A DNA stretch of 58,898 nt from Bondarzewia mesenterica. Its lineage: Eukaryota; Basidiomycota; Agaricomycetes; Russulales; Bondarzewiaceae. Below, piece by piece: positions 35,363 through 47,914 of the stretch. Under the pieces are notes generated by a model that was given only the letters and a program-made list of their open reading frames with translations, was not told the DNA's origin and ran no database searches. Made by a program: the position numbers and the translations under genes. Where the stretch lies: positions 1-58,898 of the forward strand of contig SGPL01000167.1 in NCBI GenBank assembly GCA_004802705.1, given 5' to 3'. Within the stretch, counting starts at the first letter, position 1. Every line of letters begins with the position of its first letter.

Positions 35363-36156
35363 ATGGCTGACAAGCAAGGCGCGTACGCAAACAAAGCCTC
35401 AGATACCGACTTTCGAAGAAAATGGGACAAGGAGGAGTATGCAGAGCGAGCCAAAAAGAAGGACGAGGAGGAGAGGGAGCGCATGAAGGAGAATGAAGAG
35501 CGCATGAAACAAGGTACGTTCTTATATCTTTCACACCATTCTACTGGCAGTAACGATATCTATGCGCTCTACGAAGGAAAGAAACCTCTGCGAGCGAAGA
35601 AGCAGGATCTTCCCAAACCTACAGAGCTCATGAAACGCCGTGAGCATGACCTCGAGCTGGGCAAGAACCTCGGAAAGACGATGGTTGTGCAGAACCCTGG
35701 CGGACGTGGGCCAGGCCAGCCAGGATTCTACTGCGATGCATGCAACCGAACATACAAGGATAGTGTAGGCTATCTTGACCATATAAACGGCCGAGCACGT
35801 ACGTTCAACCTTGTCCTCGTTTACGCGCATCGCTGAAACATCAATCTGCAGATCTTCGCGCATTAGGACAAACAACACGAATAGAGCGCTCAACTGCCCA
35901 GCAGGTTCGTGCGCGCATCGCTTACTTGCGAGAAAAGACTCGGGAGGCATCCACCGCTAAAGCTTTCGACTTTGATCAACGGCTCGCTGAGATCCGCGAC
36001 AAGGAGCTTGCCGGCCGTAGAGAGAAAAAAGCGCAGAAAAAAGTCGAGCGAGATAAGGCTAGACTCGAGCTTGCGCAGGACACCGCTATGCAGGGGGACG
36101 ATACCAATATGATGAGCATGATGGGCTTCAACGGCTTCGGCACTTCGAAGAAGTAA
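35363..36156 (+). CDS. SNU23: U4/U6.U5 tri-snRNP zinc-finger protein Snu23 (ZMAT2)
   Basis: Exons 35363-35513, 35577-35798 and 35852-36156 give 225 residues, close to the 190-220 usual for the family. The N-terminus has TDFRRKWDKEEYAERAKKKD and a charged helix. The matrin-type C2H2 finger reads FYCDACNRTYKDSVGYLDH then INGRAH, split by intron 2. It is followed by LRALGQTTRIERSTAQQVRA and a Lys/Glu-rich helix ending GFNGFGTSKK. Snu23 sits near the 5' splice site in the spliceosomal B complex and helps position the U6 ACAGAGA helix. The gene is divergent from the EXS gene, with starts 235 bases apart. All key residues are present. Confidence 0.93.
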
Positions 36157-36290
36157 TCCCTACTCCAGCTCGTTTGGTCTACTCAGACAACGCGTTCGAC
36201 ATTGTATGTACATATTCTAAATGGACATACAACTATTTACTTCTGCTTCGTTTTTATCTTGCCCCGCATTCAATCAAGCGATCGCTCCTC

Positions 36291-39200
36291 TCACGGCCGC
36301 GCCAACGACAACATGAACTTGACATCCGCAACCTCCTGCTCCTCCTCGATGAGCAGCAGAGTCCCCTTTCTACGTTCCGCCAGATCTATCGGCACACTCC
36401 TCACCGTTTTCCGAATGACCTCCGAGTGGATCCGGATCGCCGCTTGCAACTCTTCCCCGGCACCCTCCTCGAATCGATGGAACACGTCCACGTCATCCGT
36501 CGCCTGCAGACCTGCCTTCTTCCGCAGCTTCTGCACTCGATTGATCAATTCGCGCGCGAGCCACTCGCTCACAAGCTCCGGGTGCACTTGGATATCGAGC
36601 CGCACAACCACATCGTTATCGGTATGCGTCGCGTACTGGCCTTCCGCGCCCTCCGGCAGCTCGATATACCGCTGCACTGTTAGGTCACCCTTGACGAGCT
36701 CAATGTTCGCGACCGTGATCTTCCCAGTCCGCAAATACTCCTTCACCTCATCGCTAGACACGTTCGGCAGCGCATTCTTTACGACGACCAGGTTCTTTCG
36801 GAGTTTCCGGCCAAGCACTGCCCAGTCTGCCACAGCACGGTATCGCACGCCGGACGTCGCCTCGTCTGATGTGAAGATGACTTCGCGGACGTTAAGTTCC
36901 GACTGGATGTATCTCTGCAGCAATTTTACGTCCTCAAGATATTGAGTGTCGGCATGGAACACAAGGAGTTCTTTTAGCGGTGTCTAGAAAGGGCTAAATG
37001 TCGTGTTACCAGCAAAGAGGAATAGAGTACTACGCACTTTAAGGGTGATGGTATGTCGTTCCCGGATGTTCCGTGTCAATTCGATGATAGTCTGCATCCG
37101 TTTGACTTGACGTTCGATAACGGTGTCGAAGTATTCTTCCTTGACTTCCGGGAAGAGCAAGAAATGAATAGATCTTGTATCTCCCGCCTTTGGATCCTCC
37201 GGGATAAACGTTCGAAGAGTTTGATAAATACTTTCGGTCAAGAACGGTGTGTAAGACGACTGCAAAGCCGACGTCAGCCGTCTTCATGAAAGGAAGGCGC
37301 AAAGGGGTCAGCTCACCATCGTCCTGCACAGAGTGAAAAGGGTCTCGAAAAGTGTGTTCAGCGCCGCGATGGTGTCCTCCTTCCCATCCTCGCCCTTCAA
37401 TCGTCTCCGGTTGAACCGAATGTACCAATTCGTCAGCTCATCGACGAGGTCGAGAAGTCGTGGGATGATCGTGTACAGACGGTACGCCGCCATCTCTTCC
37501 TTGACGAGCGCGATGAGCGACTGGCACCGGGCGAGGATCCAGCGGTCCATGACGTTGTTTGAAACGGTCGCATGCGCGTGATAACGGAACTCATGCCCAG
37601 TCGTCTTTTTCAGGAGCGCGACCTGACCAAGGAAGAAGCGGAAAGCGTTGAGCCAGGGGAGAAGGACCCGGGAGATGACCTCGCGCACGCCCTCCTCGCG
37701 GAAACGGAGATTGTCCCCACGGACAATGGGTGAATTTACGAGGAACATTCTGCGAGAATACCAGGTAGGTCAGCAGCGTATCTTCAACGGCGATCCGTAA
37801 TTCGATACGCACCTTGTCGCGTCAGCGCCATACTCATTGATGATCAAGTTCGGGTCTGGATAGTTACGCAAGCTCTTGCTCATTTTCTTGCCGTCACTGT
37901 AATATTGTTGAATATCGATCCCAATGGAAGAACAGACTTTTTAACGCACGCAGCTAAAACGAGACCAGTCACAATCAAGTTCTTCCATGGTGCTTTCCCA
38001 AAGAGATGTGTTGAGAGCACAAGCAGGGTATAGAACCACCCTCTAGTCTGGTCGATGCCTTCCGAGACGAAGTCAGCAGGGAAAGATTTCTCAAAGAGTT
38101 CCTTGTTCTCAAAGGGATAGTGCAGTTGCGCGTAGGGCATGCTATACGAACGACGTGTGAGTGGAGTTATCGTGGAATAGAATGCGTCTCAAAGCCTTTG
38201 CCGTACCTTCCGGACTCGAACCAACAATCGAACACCTCTTCGATCCTCTTGAGCTGGCCCTTGCCTTTCTGCGAGGGTATCGTGATATGATTGATTTTTT
38301 CAGGGTGCAAGTCGGTGATCCCCTTCTCTCCAGAGAGTCGTTCTAACTCCTCAACTGAGCCAACAGGAACAACCTATCACAACGCGCATCGTCATGTATC
38401 AGCGAATCGTCAAGAACGTTTATGGCGTTTAACTTACCTCCTCCATGTCGTCCGAGACCCACAATGGGATGGGTGTCCCCCAATACCGATTCCGGGAGAA
38501 ATTCCAGTCGCGAGCATTTGCGAGCCAATTTCCAAATCGTCCTTCTCCGACACTCTGAGGGACCCTGAATATCGAGGAAAGTCAGCGCCTTCTTTCAACA
38601 TGTACGAAACGAAGGTATCGACCATCTTGTCTCATTGTTGTTTTTCACGAGTTGGTCGACGACCGACTGCACGCGAATGAACCACACCGGAATAGCGCGA
38701 TAGATGAGTGGGGTGCCCGATCTATATATATCGAGGTGAGTAGGCGTGATTTTTTCACAACTGGATCAACATGCACGTACCTCCAGCAGAACGGATATGA
38801 ATGCTGTAATGTCGACTGCACAATCAACCGGCCCTTCGCCTTGAGCACCTTCTGGATGTCTTTATCCGCAGCCTTACCATATAGATGCATGTGAGCTTAC
38901 AATTCGTTCACTCGTTGCGATCAGTATAGAACGCACCTTCACGTACTGGCCAGCAAATTCAGGCACTTCGTTTGTGAACCTACCGGAGTCGTCGATGGGG
39001 CAGGGAGGCATCTCATCAGGACGTAGGACGCCATTAGCAATCGCGATACGGTGATCGTCGTCACCGAATGCGGGCGCTTGGTGGACAATGCCCGTTCCAT
39101 TCTCGTCAGTAACATAGGTATCAACAAGCACCCGGAAGGCCTTGTCCTCAAACTAACGCCAAGTAGATCAATCGTCAACACTAAGTGAGATCGGGAGAGA

Positions 39201-40390
39201 AATCGCCGCACCTGATCAGTGAAGTACTCGAACAGAGGAACATATCTCCATCCCTTCATGTCTGAGCCCTTAAACTGACCCAGTTTCTTAAACTTGGCCT
39301 TCTTCGGGTCCTTGAATAACGTCCCGAGTAGCTTCTCGTGGAGGATGAAGTTTTCATCGCGCTTCTGATCGTGGATTTTGATGTACGTGTAGTCGGGGTG
39401 CACGCAGAGCGCCAAGTTCGATGGCAAGGTCCAGGGCGTGGTCGTCCATGCCAGCATCGAAGTTCCAGGATCATCAACCAAGGGAAATGCAACCGTAACT
39501 GGTACGATCGTATTGATTCATCTCTGGTTCTCCAAACGAGATAGAGAGACTTGCTCACCTGCCGGATCGCCCACATCGCGATAATCCAGGCCAGCCTCAA
39601 AATTGGAAAGCGGCGTGAGCAATCCCGTCGAGTATGGCATGACCCTCAATCCTCTATAGACCAATCCCTTCTCATAAAGCTGCTTGAAAGCCCACCACAC
39701 GCTCTCCATGAAGCTCAGATTGAGCGTTTTGTAATCGTTGTCGAAATCGATCCAGCGACCCATGCGCTCGACGGTGCTCCTCCACTCGCTCGAGTAGCGC
39801 ATGACAATGGCGCGACACTCCGCATTGTATGCGCCGATGCCCATCTTCATGACGTCCTCGCGCGATGTGATATTGAGCTTTTTGTCGATCTCATGCTCTA
39901 CAGGAAGACCATGCGTATCCCAGCCGAAGCGGCGCACGACATGGTGCCCTGATACGTGCGCATGGCGAGTGACGATATCCTAGACGTACGATGATATTTG
40001 GTCGGTGATAGATCAAGCGGAATTTCGGATACAATGAAACATATCGCAGAGTGAGGCAACAGACTGGATCATACGAGGAGATCATGCGCACCTTGATCGT
40101 ACCAGCAAGGAGATGCCCATAATGCGGAAGACCAGTGGCGAACGGAGGACCATCGTAGAAGGAATACTCTGGTCTGCCTTCCGACAACTTCAAACTCGTC
40201 TGGAACGCATCGATCTCCTTCCAAAAATTCAGCACCTTTTCCTCCTCCTTTGGAAAATTGAATTGAGCCGAAACTGTCGAGTCGTGGCGCAACGAGGATC
40301 GTAAAGTCCGCAGGGTGGATCTTCGAGTCAGAATACCACCAAGAATCGACAAAACTGAACCCACATACGATCATGAGGTGGAAAAGACAT
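36291..40390 (-). CDS. ILS1: isoleucyl-tRNA synthetase, cytosolic
   Basis: Charges tRNA-Ile in the cytosol. Exon 1 (40390-40369, 22 nt) encodes MSFPPHD and is spliced over 95 nt to [20 protein letters not shown], the usual eukaryotic start. The class I signature is [14 protein letters not shown], with HYGH as HIGH. Then come [20 protein letters not shown], the editing-domain [20 protein letters not shown] and [47 protein letters not shown], and [15 protein letters not shown] (KMSKS). The anticodon-binding domain has [22 protein letters not shown], and the C-terminal domain ends KFMLSLARP. The intron before KMSKS uses GC|GTGCG. Reading frames upstream of the exon 2 acceptor resemble an Arg-rich leader, but this is intron; no mitochondrial form is supported. 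Confidence 0.95.
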
Positions 40391-41113
40391 CGCGAGACGA
40401 TATCTTGCAGATCAAGATGGTTGGTGGTATAGCGATGACTCGCCAGAGAACCCCAGGAAAGGAGCTGTAGCAGATGTGACTCGAGAAGCTGAAGCAGCCG
40501 CTCGACTCGAGGCAGCGAAGAGATCTCCGTACAATATTTTGTGTATGTAATTATCTGCCTTCCATGATCAGCTTACAGCGGCAATGGCCGCGATGCTATC
40601 CTTGTCCTAATTTGGAAAGTCTCCAAGAACGTCCCATCATTGGCTCGAGCAAAGCTCATCCCATCAGGCCCATAAGTAAGTTAGCAATTAAAAAGGGTGA
40701 CGAAGAGACTGTGCAGAATGTCTCGGATTCTTATGATCGTACGCCTTCGCCTCTCTGAAAAGGTTCCTGAAGGTCACCGAAATACTCTCTGACAAAATAC
40801 ACTGTAAAATCAGACTTTCGAGGTCCTGGTTCAAGATACTGTACACAGAACCTTCGAAAGAGACAGACGATTGGACCATCTGGACAACAAACAGCTGCAT
40901 TGAGCGCAATTACTATATGCAATGATCTGCCATGCAGGAGATGAGAAGGAGTACTAACCTCCCAGGTACATCGGCTGACTTAGTCCATTCGATAAGCTCA
41001 GCACAAAAAATAAATTACAATAACTGTGCGTCCGTGCCGAATCTAAGGCAGACAGACAGATACACGATTAGCGGTATCTTCGGACGCTCCCAACAGCAAG
41101 GGAAGGGCCAAGC
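40391..41113. other. intergenic with a possible orphan exon
   Basis: Upstream of ILS1 and 3' of the BAG gene. On the minus strand, 40890-40740 reads CLFRRFCVQYLEPGPRKSDF then FGDLQEPFQRGEG after a CCAG acceptor. This looks coding but has no clear partners. It may be a relict exon; I do not call a gene. Confidence 0.35.
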
Positions 41114-42197
41114 TCATGCCCACGTCCGCGCGTGCCAGCCTCCATCCAACCGGTCCAACAAGTTCTGCACGATTTTGACAGCACCCTTCCGCTCCTTCCT
41201 CGCTGCGTCCCACCCGCCTTCAAACCCGATCGCATCGAGCCGGAGCAATGCCTGCAATAGCAACTCGCCAAGTCTGCGATGCTCGCGATCCAGCGCCTCA
41301 GAGTCCTGGAGAGCAGTCGGGTCGGACGCGACATGCACTTGTTGATCTTGGTCTTGGGGGAGGGGAAGTGGCTGTTGGGAGGATGGGTTGAGCTCGCGGA
41401 GTAAGGCGTCGACGCCTGGCTCGAGGGTTTGCTGTATGGAGTCGAGCTCTGCGCGGATCTGTGAGATGGTATTCGCCTCAGTTTTGGGCTCGCGCGCTGC
41501 GAGTGTCGATGTGGATTTCGGGGCGATGGAGGTGTCGTGATGTGAGGATGTGGCGGGTTGTTGCGTCGAGTCAAGGAGAAGGATGGTGCTGTTTGCACGG
41601 ATGCTGTAGGCGGATACTGCGGAAGAGGGTATAGATTGTCAGTGGACTGTATGGGGAATCGAGAATGAACGGGGTAAGGATTGTGTAGTTGGTGAGTCAG
41701 GCAGGTTTGTGGAGCGTTGAGCTAATGTGAAGAAGGCTCGTGAGGAGACGTGATGGTTGTGGTATGCGATAGCAAGAAGCGCCATGGAGTGTATTTGCAG
41801 GGACGAAAACGTGTTCTGAGGGAGGTTGCGGGATGCGAAGACCGACGTCACGGAAGGACAACACAACGGCTTCCGTGTGAGGGAACGAAGATGCCATATC
41901 GAGGAAAAACAATACCAAGATCAACTCACTGGGTGCGTTATCATCTTTCATCACTGCGCCAGCGTGAATGAGCTTGAAGGCGTTCGGAGGAAGCTGAGTG
42001 TAATCAGCCAAGGTGGCGCGAAAAGCACCGAGCTTGATATCAGGTGCGGGGAGCGGGAAGTGCAGCCTTCTCGTAAAAACGGATCAATCCGAGACAGACA
42101 ATGACGACGGAGGAGCAGGATGGGCAATGGATGACGGGGCAGGATTGATGGATTGGACTACGTACCGCTCTCGGCCCCATTTCACTTGGATGAACAT
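41114..42197 (-). CDS. ubiquitin-like and BAG domain co-chaperone
   Basis: Exons (minus) 42197-42166, 41930-42066 and 41616-41114 give 223 residues. The N-terminus VKWGRERLHFPLPAPD, then LADYTQLPPNAFKLIHAGAV and MKDDNAP, is a ubiquitin-like fold. A Gln/Pro-rich linker (PSSQQPLPLPQDQDQQ) leads to a C-terminal BAG domain, DSEALDREHRRLGELLLQAL, and AVKIVQNLLDRLDGGW. BAG proteins are Hsp70 nucleotide-exchange factors. The second intron is long (about 313 nt). Upstream of the chosen Met, in frame, is a hydrophobic run (STLALLLLLLILRLIYARL) preceded by no ATG. Fungal Snl1 is a membrane-anchored BAG protein, so a spliced upstream exon adding an ER anchor is possible. Confidence 0.8.
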
Positions 42198-42838
42198 GTG
42201 AGACTTGTGGTGCGAGCGTGTGATAAGCCGACGCAGACGCGCGTATATGAGACGCAGGATGAGGAGGAGGAGGAGAAGGGCTAAAGTTGAAGCGTTCAAC
42301 GATACACACGAAGATGAGATGGAAAAGCAAACTGACAGGAGTAGAGGGGAGACAAGAACGCCAGCTTTGACAATCTGGTCTATTCACGATGAAGAATCGA
42401 TGCACAGGTCCACTCCGCGTGTCGGCCGATAATACCAATATTTTACGTTCTTGTGGAGCAGGACAAAGTGCCTGCTTGTAGCGTACGCTGGCAGGTACCC
42501 TGGACCCCGGGAACTCAAGCGGGCAAAATTATTATTGCACGTGTGTCGGGATCGGGATCGACGGAAGGGACAAAAGCTTGAAAGATAAAATAAAACATGC
42601 GTTGACAATATGTACAAGTTTAGGTAGAGTGTTACGGCTACGTTACATGATCTTGGGACGGAGGGCAAAAAAAAAAAGGTACACTGCCGTTTGTGTGCTC
42701 GATATGATCATGCAAAGTCAACCCTAGTTGAAAGAGACTTCTCGAATACACCGCTTCAGCGTGCGATGCGGTCCGACTCGCCAGTACGTCCATCTCATTG
42801 CAAGCTCTCAGCGGAGACGTTCCATGATCAACGATCAT
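42198..42838. other. intergenic, BAG gene upstream region
   Basis: Contains the open hydrophobic stretch in frame with the BAG gene (about 42299-42200 on the minus strand) and an A-run at about 42667-42678. No separate gene is supported. Confidence 0.35.
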
Positions 42839-43720
42839 TCAGCGGAATAGATCTCGAAGACTGACAATACCAGGGTATTTTCTCAGAAGGAAATTCGGGT
42901 CTTGAGCAGCGGGGATGTAGGACAGGGGGAGGAAAGTGTGCTGACAAGGGGGGGGGGTTGGGCAGGAGGGTCGACGTAGGTGGTCGGTAACTGGAAGGAA
43001 GGCCAGCGTGTTGGGGGAGGACTGCACATAAAAATCCGTAGGGAAGAGGATGCAAGATAGCTGGCAAACTTGACTTCCCTGGGATCCCGCTCCGACAGCG
43101 GCGTTCGCTCCTCGGCACGGGGCTGCCTCGGAGCATCGGCTCGTGAGGCATGAACCTTCAATTCACCATCGCTAGGCAGGATACAAGGGCCTACGGTAAA
43201 GCATATACGAAGCACACATGTGTGATTATCGCATTATCGATCAAAAACAAATCGCGGGCACAGGTTTAAAAAAAAGTACTATGCGGCCGTATCCACAGCT
43301 CGATCATATATATAAACTGACCACTCACCCATAGGCTGACTCGTTTACTTGTCTCGGTGTGGCAGGCGGAAGCCTCGAGGCTGGTGAAGATTTACAGAAG
43401 AAGACATCTAAAACCTTATTGTCAGTGCAGCTTGGCAAGGGCAAGACGTACCAGGATCATTAGAGATCAGAAATTGTACCCGGAAGTTACCACCCTTGCT
43501 TAAACATGTCGTTAGAGGGCATGGAACTCGATGAAGCCATTCCAACCTCTTCTGCAGTAGAATCGTTAAAGTCAAACTGTCACGTATTGGTTTACTCACC
43601 CATGTAGGGAGTTGAGCCCGGGCATGCTTCCGCCGGAGACTGACACTTGACGGTAAGACAACAGACGAAGCGATGTGGCATGGCGAAGCATGTCTGCGGC
43701 TGGATCAAAAATTATATTCA
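42839..43720 (-). CDS. possible multi-exon gene, unresolved
   Basis: I do not recognise this, but coding-like stretches with good splice sites occur in a row on the minus strand. GGNFRVQFLISNDPD with VFFCKSSPASRLPPATPRQV spans a GTACGT..TTTTAG intron. Next are CILPSDGELKVHASRADAPR and REVKFASYLASSSLR, then PAAQDPNFLLRKYPGIVSLR ending DLFR at 42839. An alternative reading of the second segment (MASSSSMPSNDMFKQ) uses a donor inside the first. Not all junctions keep phase in one model, so either an exon is missing or part of it is decayed. No domain is evident. Confidence 0.35.
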
Positions 43721-44083
43721 TGCCAACGATAGGTGGGTCTCTCGATGATAATCCGAGGCAGATCTGAGCGCCAGGGATAGAGAATTAAAATCAGGAAACT
43801 CTGATTTATCTTGGATGTAAACCAATGAATATTCAACGAAGATCCGCAGTAGGCTAGAGAATATGAAAGAAATGGGATCACAGGCAGGATAGATGCGAAA
43901 CACGAATCGGAGGGTACTCAAATGAATGAAGATGAGCCCTGTGGCGGTGACCCCGGGGAGTCAACGATGACTATGCCTAAAAAGGGCTGAGCGCGGAACG
44001 AATGAAGTCATCCGCGGTTGTGGACTGCTACTTTTACCTGAACCACCGCAACACCTTCTCCCTCCATCCTTTCACCCACCACC
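43721..44083. other. PBS2 upstream region
   Basis: Intergenic; no coding pattern was found. A short C/T-rich tract (CTTCTCCCTCCATCCTTTC) lies directly before the PBS2 ATG and is the likely transcription start region; no TATA box was seen. Confidence 0.4.
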
Positions 44084-46153
44084 ATGTCTGACTCTCTCTC
44101 TCCCGTTTCTCCCCCCACGACGGGTGACCAGCCTCGTTCACGCCCGTCTGCTTATCCATTTAACTCTCGAAATCCTCCAACCACTCCCCGCTCCATCACA
44201 AGTCTTCTCGCAAATCGGGGAAACGGCGCGACTCCCATCCCGCCTTCCCTCCAGGCCAAAATGGCCGCAGTACGTTCCACCACATTTCCATGCTGTTTCA
44301 GTCCGATACCGCTTGCTTTTACCAGTTTTGCTCGCAGTCACTGATCCGTCGTCTTTTTAGATGGCCAACCGAGCCTCACAGACACCCACTCAAAGCCTGG
44401 ATTCTGCCACAAACGCTCTCAAACGCGCAACCCTTAACGATTCGACTTCCACTCATCCAATGCTCCGGCATTATCAGACTTCAATACCGAATGGTGGTGC
44501 TGTGCGAGCACCGCCTCCAGATCTTAGGGGCGCCATGGGCCGTCGGAATAAGCCTGGCTTCAAGCTGAGCGACATTACTGGAGAATCATCTGGCCCTACG
44601 GCGGGCGCTACGGGGGCTGGGCTTGGTGCGGGCGCGCCTAGCTTGGCCAATAATCAGGAATGGCCTCCTCGCCGACCTCAGGCGACTCTCGGGACGCCAT
44701 TCTCCAACTTTGGGAAAATTGTGTACGTTCATATTCCAGCCTTCTGTGCTTCCATGTTGCCTCTGCGCGGGTATCATTTTTTTTTTTCATTTGACCATTC
44801 TCTTTGCATGGTTGTGGGGAGGTCGATTTTCGTCTGACGAGGCGTGTTCTTTTACGCAGCGATCCATCCGGGGTGCTCAATTTTGGTGGCAAGGCCGTAT
44901 TGCACGCGTCCGGAGTCGATTTTTCCAACGGATCTTCCTTTGCGATCAATATGAATCAGTTACAGCTAGAACACGAACTCGGTCGCGGAGCTTACGGGAC
45001 CGTTCAGAAGGTCTTACACAAACCGACTAACGTCGCGATGGCGATGAAGGTACTTGACATATTGTCACTTCTGTTACGCAATGAATACAGCTCACCTCTT
45101 TACGTTTGCAGGAAATTCGTCTGGAATTGGATGAGACCAAGCTCAACGCGATCATTATGGAGCTTGACATCCTGCATCGTGCCATTCATCCCTCGATCAT
45201 CGAATTCTATGGCGCGTTCTTCATCGAGTCGTGCGTCTATTATTGCATGGAATACATGGACGCCGGGAGCCTGGACAAGCTGTGTGGTGCCGGTGTTCCC
45301 GAAGACGTGTTGGGACGCATCGTCAGCAGCATGGTACGTGGGTTGAAGTTCTTGAAAGATGACCTTCAAATCATACATCGAGGTGCGTGTCTCACTTGAG
45401 CGCTCGATGATGTCATGGTCGGCTCATTTATCCGTTTACTGACGCATACTTTGCTACTCGTGCTTTTCTCCTGTCTGCCAGACGTGAAGCCAACAAACGT
45501 GTTGGTCAACAGGAAGGGCGAGATCAGGTTGTGTGACTTTGGGGTGTCAGGGCAGCTCGAGAAATCCCTCGCCAAGACAAATATTGGATGCCAGAGCTAT
45601 ATGGCCGTACGTATTCTCACTATTACACCGTCCGTCCGGCTCGTATACGATGACATGTTCCACGCACAGCCCGAGCGCATTCAAGGAGAATCACAAAATG
45701 CTTTGACCACATACACGGTCTCGTCCGATGTATGGTCTCTTGGTCTGGCTACGATCGAGATTGCTATTGGCAGATATCCGTACCCACCCGAAACATATTC
45801 CAACGTTTTCGCCCAGCTTACAGCTATTGTAAATGGGGATTCACCGGAGCTGCCTGACACGTACTCAGTGAGTGCACGGGAATGGGTCGCGTGGTGCTTG
45901 ATCAAGCGACCAGAGGGGAGAGCGACATATGCCGAGTTATTGGTACGTGTTCTGTTATTTTTCCAAGTCTTCTGGGGTGTGTGGATCGGGTCTTCTAATG
46001 TGCCGGATTTCCTCGTTTTTGTACACGCAGGGACATCGCTTCCTTGCCATGGATTCGAAACGGGAAGTCGATATGCCAGGTTGGGTTGAGCGCGCGCTGG
46101 CGTGGCGCGAAGCCCAGAAGGAGAAGCAGGCCGCGGCGGACGAGTCCTCCTAA
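44084..46153 (+). CDS. PBS2: MAP kinase kinase of the HOG pathway, Pbs2-like
   Basis: Exons 44084-44269, 44361-44722, 44860-45049, 45112-45382, 45482-45606, 45670-45942 and 46031-46153 give 509 residues. Dual-specificity kinase that activates the Hog1-type MAPK under osmotic and oxidative stress. The N-terminal 170 residues are low-complexity and Pro/Ser-rich (scaffold and docking region). The kinase domain shows GRGAYGTVQKV (P-loop), AMAMKEI (catalytic Lys), IIHRDVKPTNVLVN (catalytic Asp), LCDFGVSG and the activation loop SLAKTNIGCQSYMAPERI, where the Ser and Thr phosphorylated by the MAPKKK are both kept. The tail GHRFLAMDSKREVDMPGWVE follows. The loop matches Pbs2 rather than Ste7 or Mkk1. 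It is shorter than yeast Pbs2 (668 residues), as usual in basidiomycetes. Confidence 0.93.
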
Positions 46154-47914
46154 GCGCCATTCCCCCAATCGCCTCTGATACCCTAGGGAGGTGACATCGA
46201 AAGACAAGGAATTTTTGCGGTTTACAATGGAACGATTCGAGACGACGGCCGTCTGTGCATGAAAGGAAGGCTTTGGCATCCACCGAGCGTGGATAGATGC
46301 ATCTGTTTGGCTTGAGGGTATGAACGAGTAGAGTCGAGGGCTTTGGAACGCTGACTGCTGGGCTGGGGACCCCAGCCGCTTGTCTGTCTGGTCCGTCTGC
46401 CGCATACACGCTACTATGGCAATAGGATCGCGACAATGATGAATGCGAAACTTACCTTTCCCTCCTCCATCCCTCCTCCCCTTCCCCTTCACTCGCATGG
46501 GCGAGTGACATACACGCATGACCCTATTCCCCTTCATCCGTTTCGACGACGTATCGAATCAATCTTGACATCGGTGGCATGCGTTGAGCGTTGGTGCTGT
46601 ATATACCATTCTTTACCCCCCTTCACACCTTCTTCACACCCACTCCCCCACATGACGCGCCGCGCTTGCTGGTCTCCACGTTTTGCCGGTCCTTGGTCTT
46701 GATGGTTTGGGTGCTATTTATAGGTCAGGCTAGAGAGGTCGTGGCGTAGATCAAGCCCACCCATAGCGTCGACGCACCGTAGCGGTTTCCTCTTGCTGTG
46801 CTTTGAGCTCCGCTGGTTTTGGTTGGTTGGTCGGTCAGTCGTCAGTTTCATGCGGGTGGATAGTTCATTGGGTGCGCCACGACAGGATTGGCAATGTGCG
46901 ATGAAGCTCCCTTGGTTCCCTGGTCGGACGTAGATGCCTACATCTTCGGCGTCCATGCGCCATGTCTGCGTGCCTGGTGTACGCATTCGCGCTGCGGTAC
47001 GTTAGTATTTCACCCTACCCTCGTTGTCGCTCGTCAACGCCATTACGCCATTATATACATAATCCCTTCATTTCCTTCCTTCTAAGCTCGCGTACTCGCT
47101 GCTCTTTAGAACCCCAGCACTAGAGTTTGCCCACTTTTGCTTTGTATGCTGCATTTACTATACTGCTAGCCTCGCGTGCGTCTTTTACACATATATACGG
47201 TCGTCGTACGGCGCGGGGAGGTGGAACATGGTGTGAATGTAGAGATTCGACGGTGGGGCGGGTTCCCTCTTACATCGGACTGTCAGTGTCAGTGTCATGG
47301 ACATCGGTCGTTGATATTTCTTCCGTTTGGGTGGTGACGGACTGGTCGGGGTTGGTTGCTTTTCTTATTTTTTTGGTGTCAATGCTTGCTTTGTGCTTTG
47401 TTCTCTTTGTATTTGTTGAGAATGAGGTATTTGTATATCTGTGGCAAGCTGGCCACTTCGATTTCAGTTCGAACAACTTTGTCAAGGAGATATTTGATCT
47501 GGTAAGTACGTACCGGCAATAACCGGCGCCAGTGTGCTGGGCGCTTCACTGGCTCTGGTGGTAGAAAGGAAGTTGTCAGAACATGCGACAATACGACTGA
47601 TGAGTTTTTGAACAGCGAATTGCTACGAGAGAGAAGAGAGACGCTATTATCAGCGAAGTCGTGTAGCAGACAAAGGCAAGAAGTCTTTGGCCGGAAATGA
47701 GAGGCTGACTGAGATTCTGAGCGAGTTCATCTTATTCGGACCGCGATGGGAAGCGGGTACTTTTCGCCCAACAGATACGGTGGCATTTCTGTGACACCAG
47801 GAGAAGCAAGCGCAAGACTCAGCAGACCGTGGCTGAACATCGTCAACGAAGTAAAAGGGAGTGGCGGAGAGACATCGGAACTGGAGACAGTTTTTATACG
47901 AGCATCAGCCAACA
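46154..47914. other. intergenic, about 1.8 kb
   Basis: 3' flank of PBS2 followed by sequence without a supported gene. C/T-rich tracts lie at 46458-46490 and 46615-46650. A plus-strand frame at 47127-47522 has a hydrophobic part (LVAFLIFLVSMLALCFVLFV) but no splice partners or family pattern. I see nothing firm. Confidence 0.4.

Noticed and set aside
40069..40374. Arg-rich N-terminal extension of ILS1 as a mitochondrial targeting peptide
   Set aside because: The frame starts with GTG, and splicing from MSFPPHD removes the region as a 95-nt intron, giving the usual cytosolic N-terminus.
47127..47522. Plus-strand 131-residue frame with a membrane-like segment
   Set aside because: Base composition is T/G-skewed, which alone gives hydrophobic translation; there is no start context, splice partner or family match.
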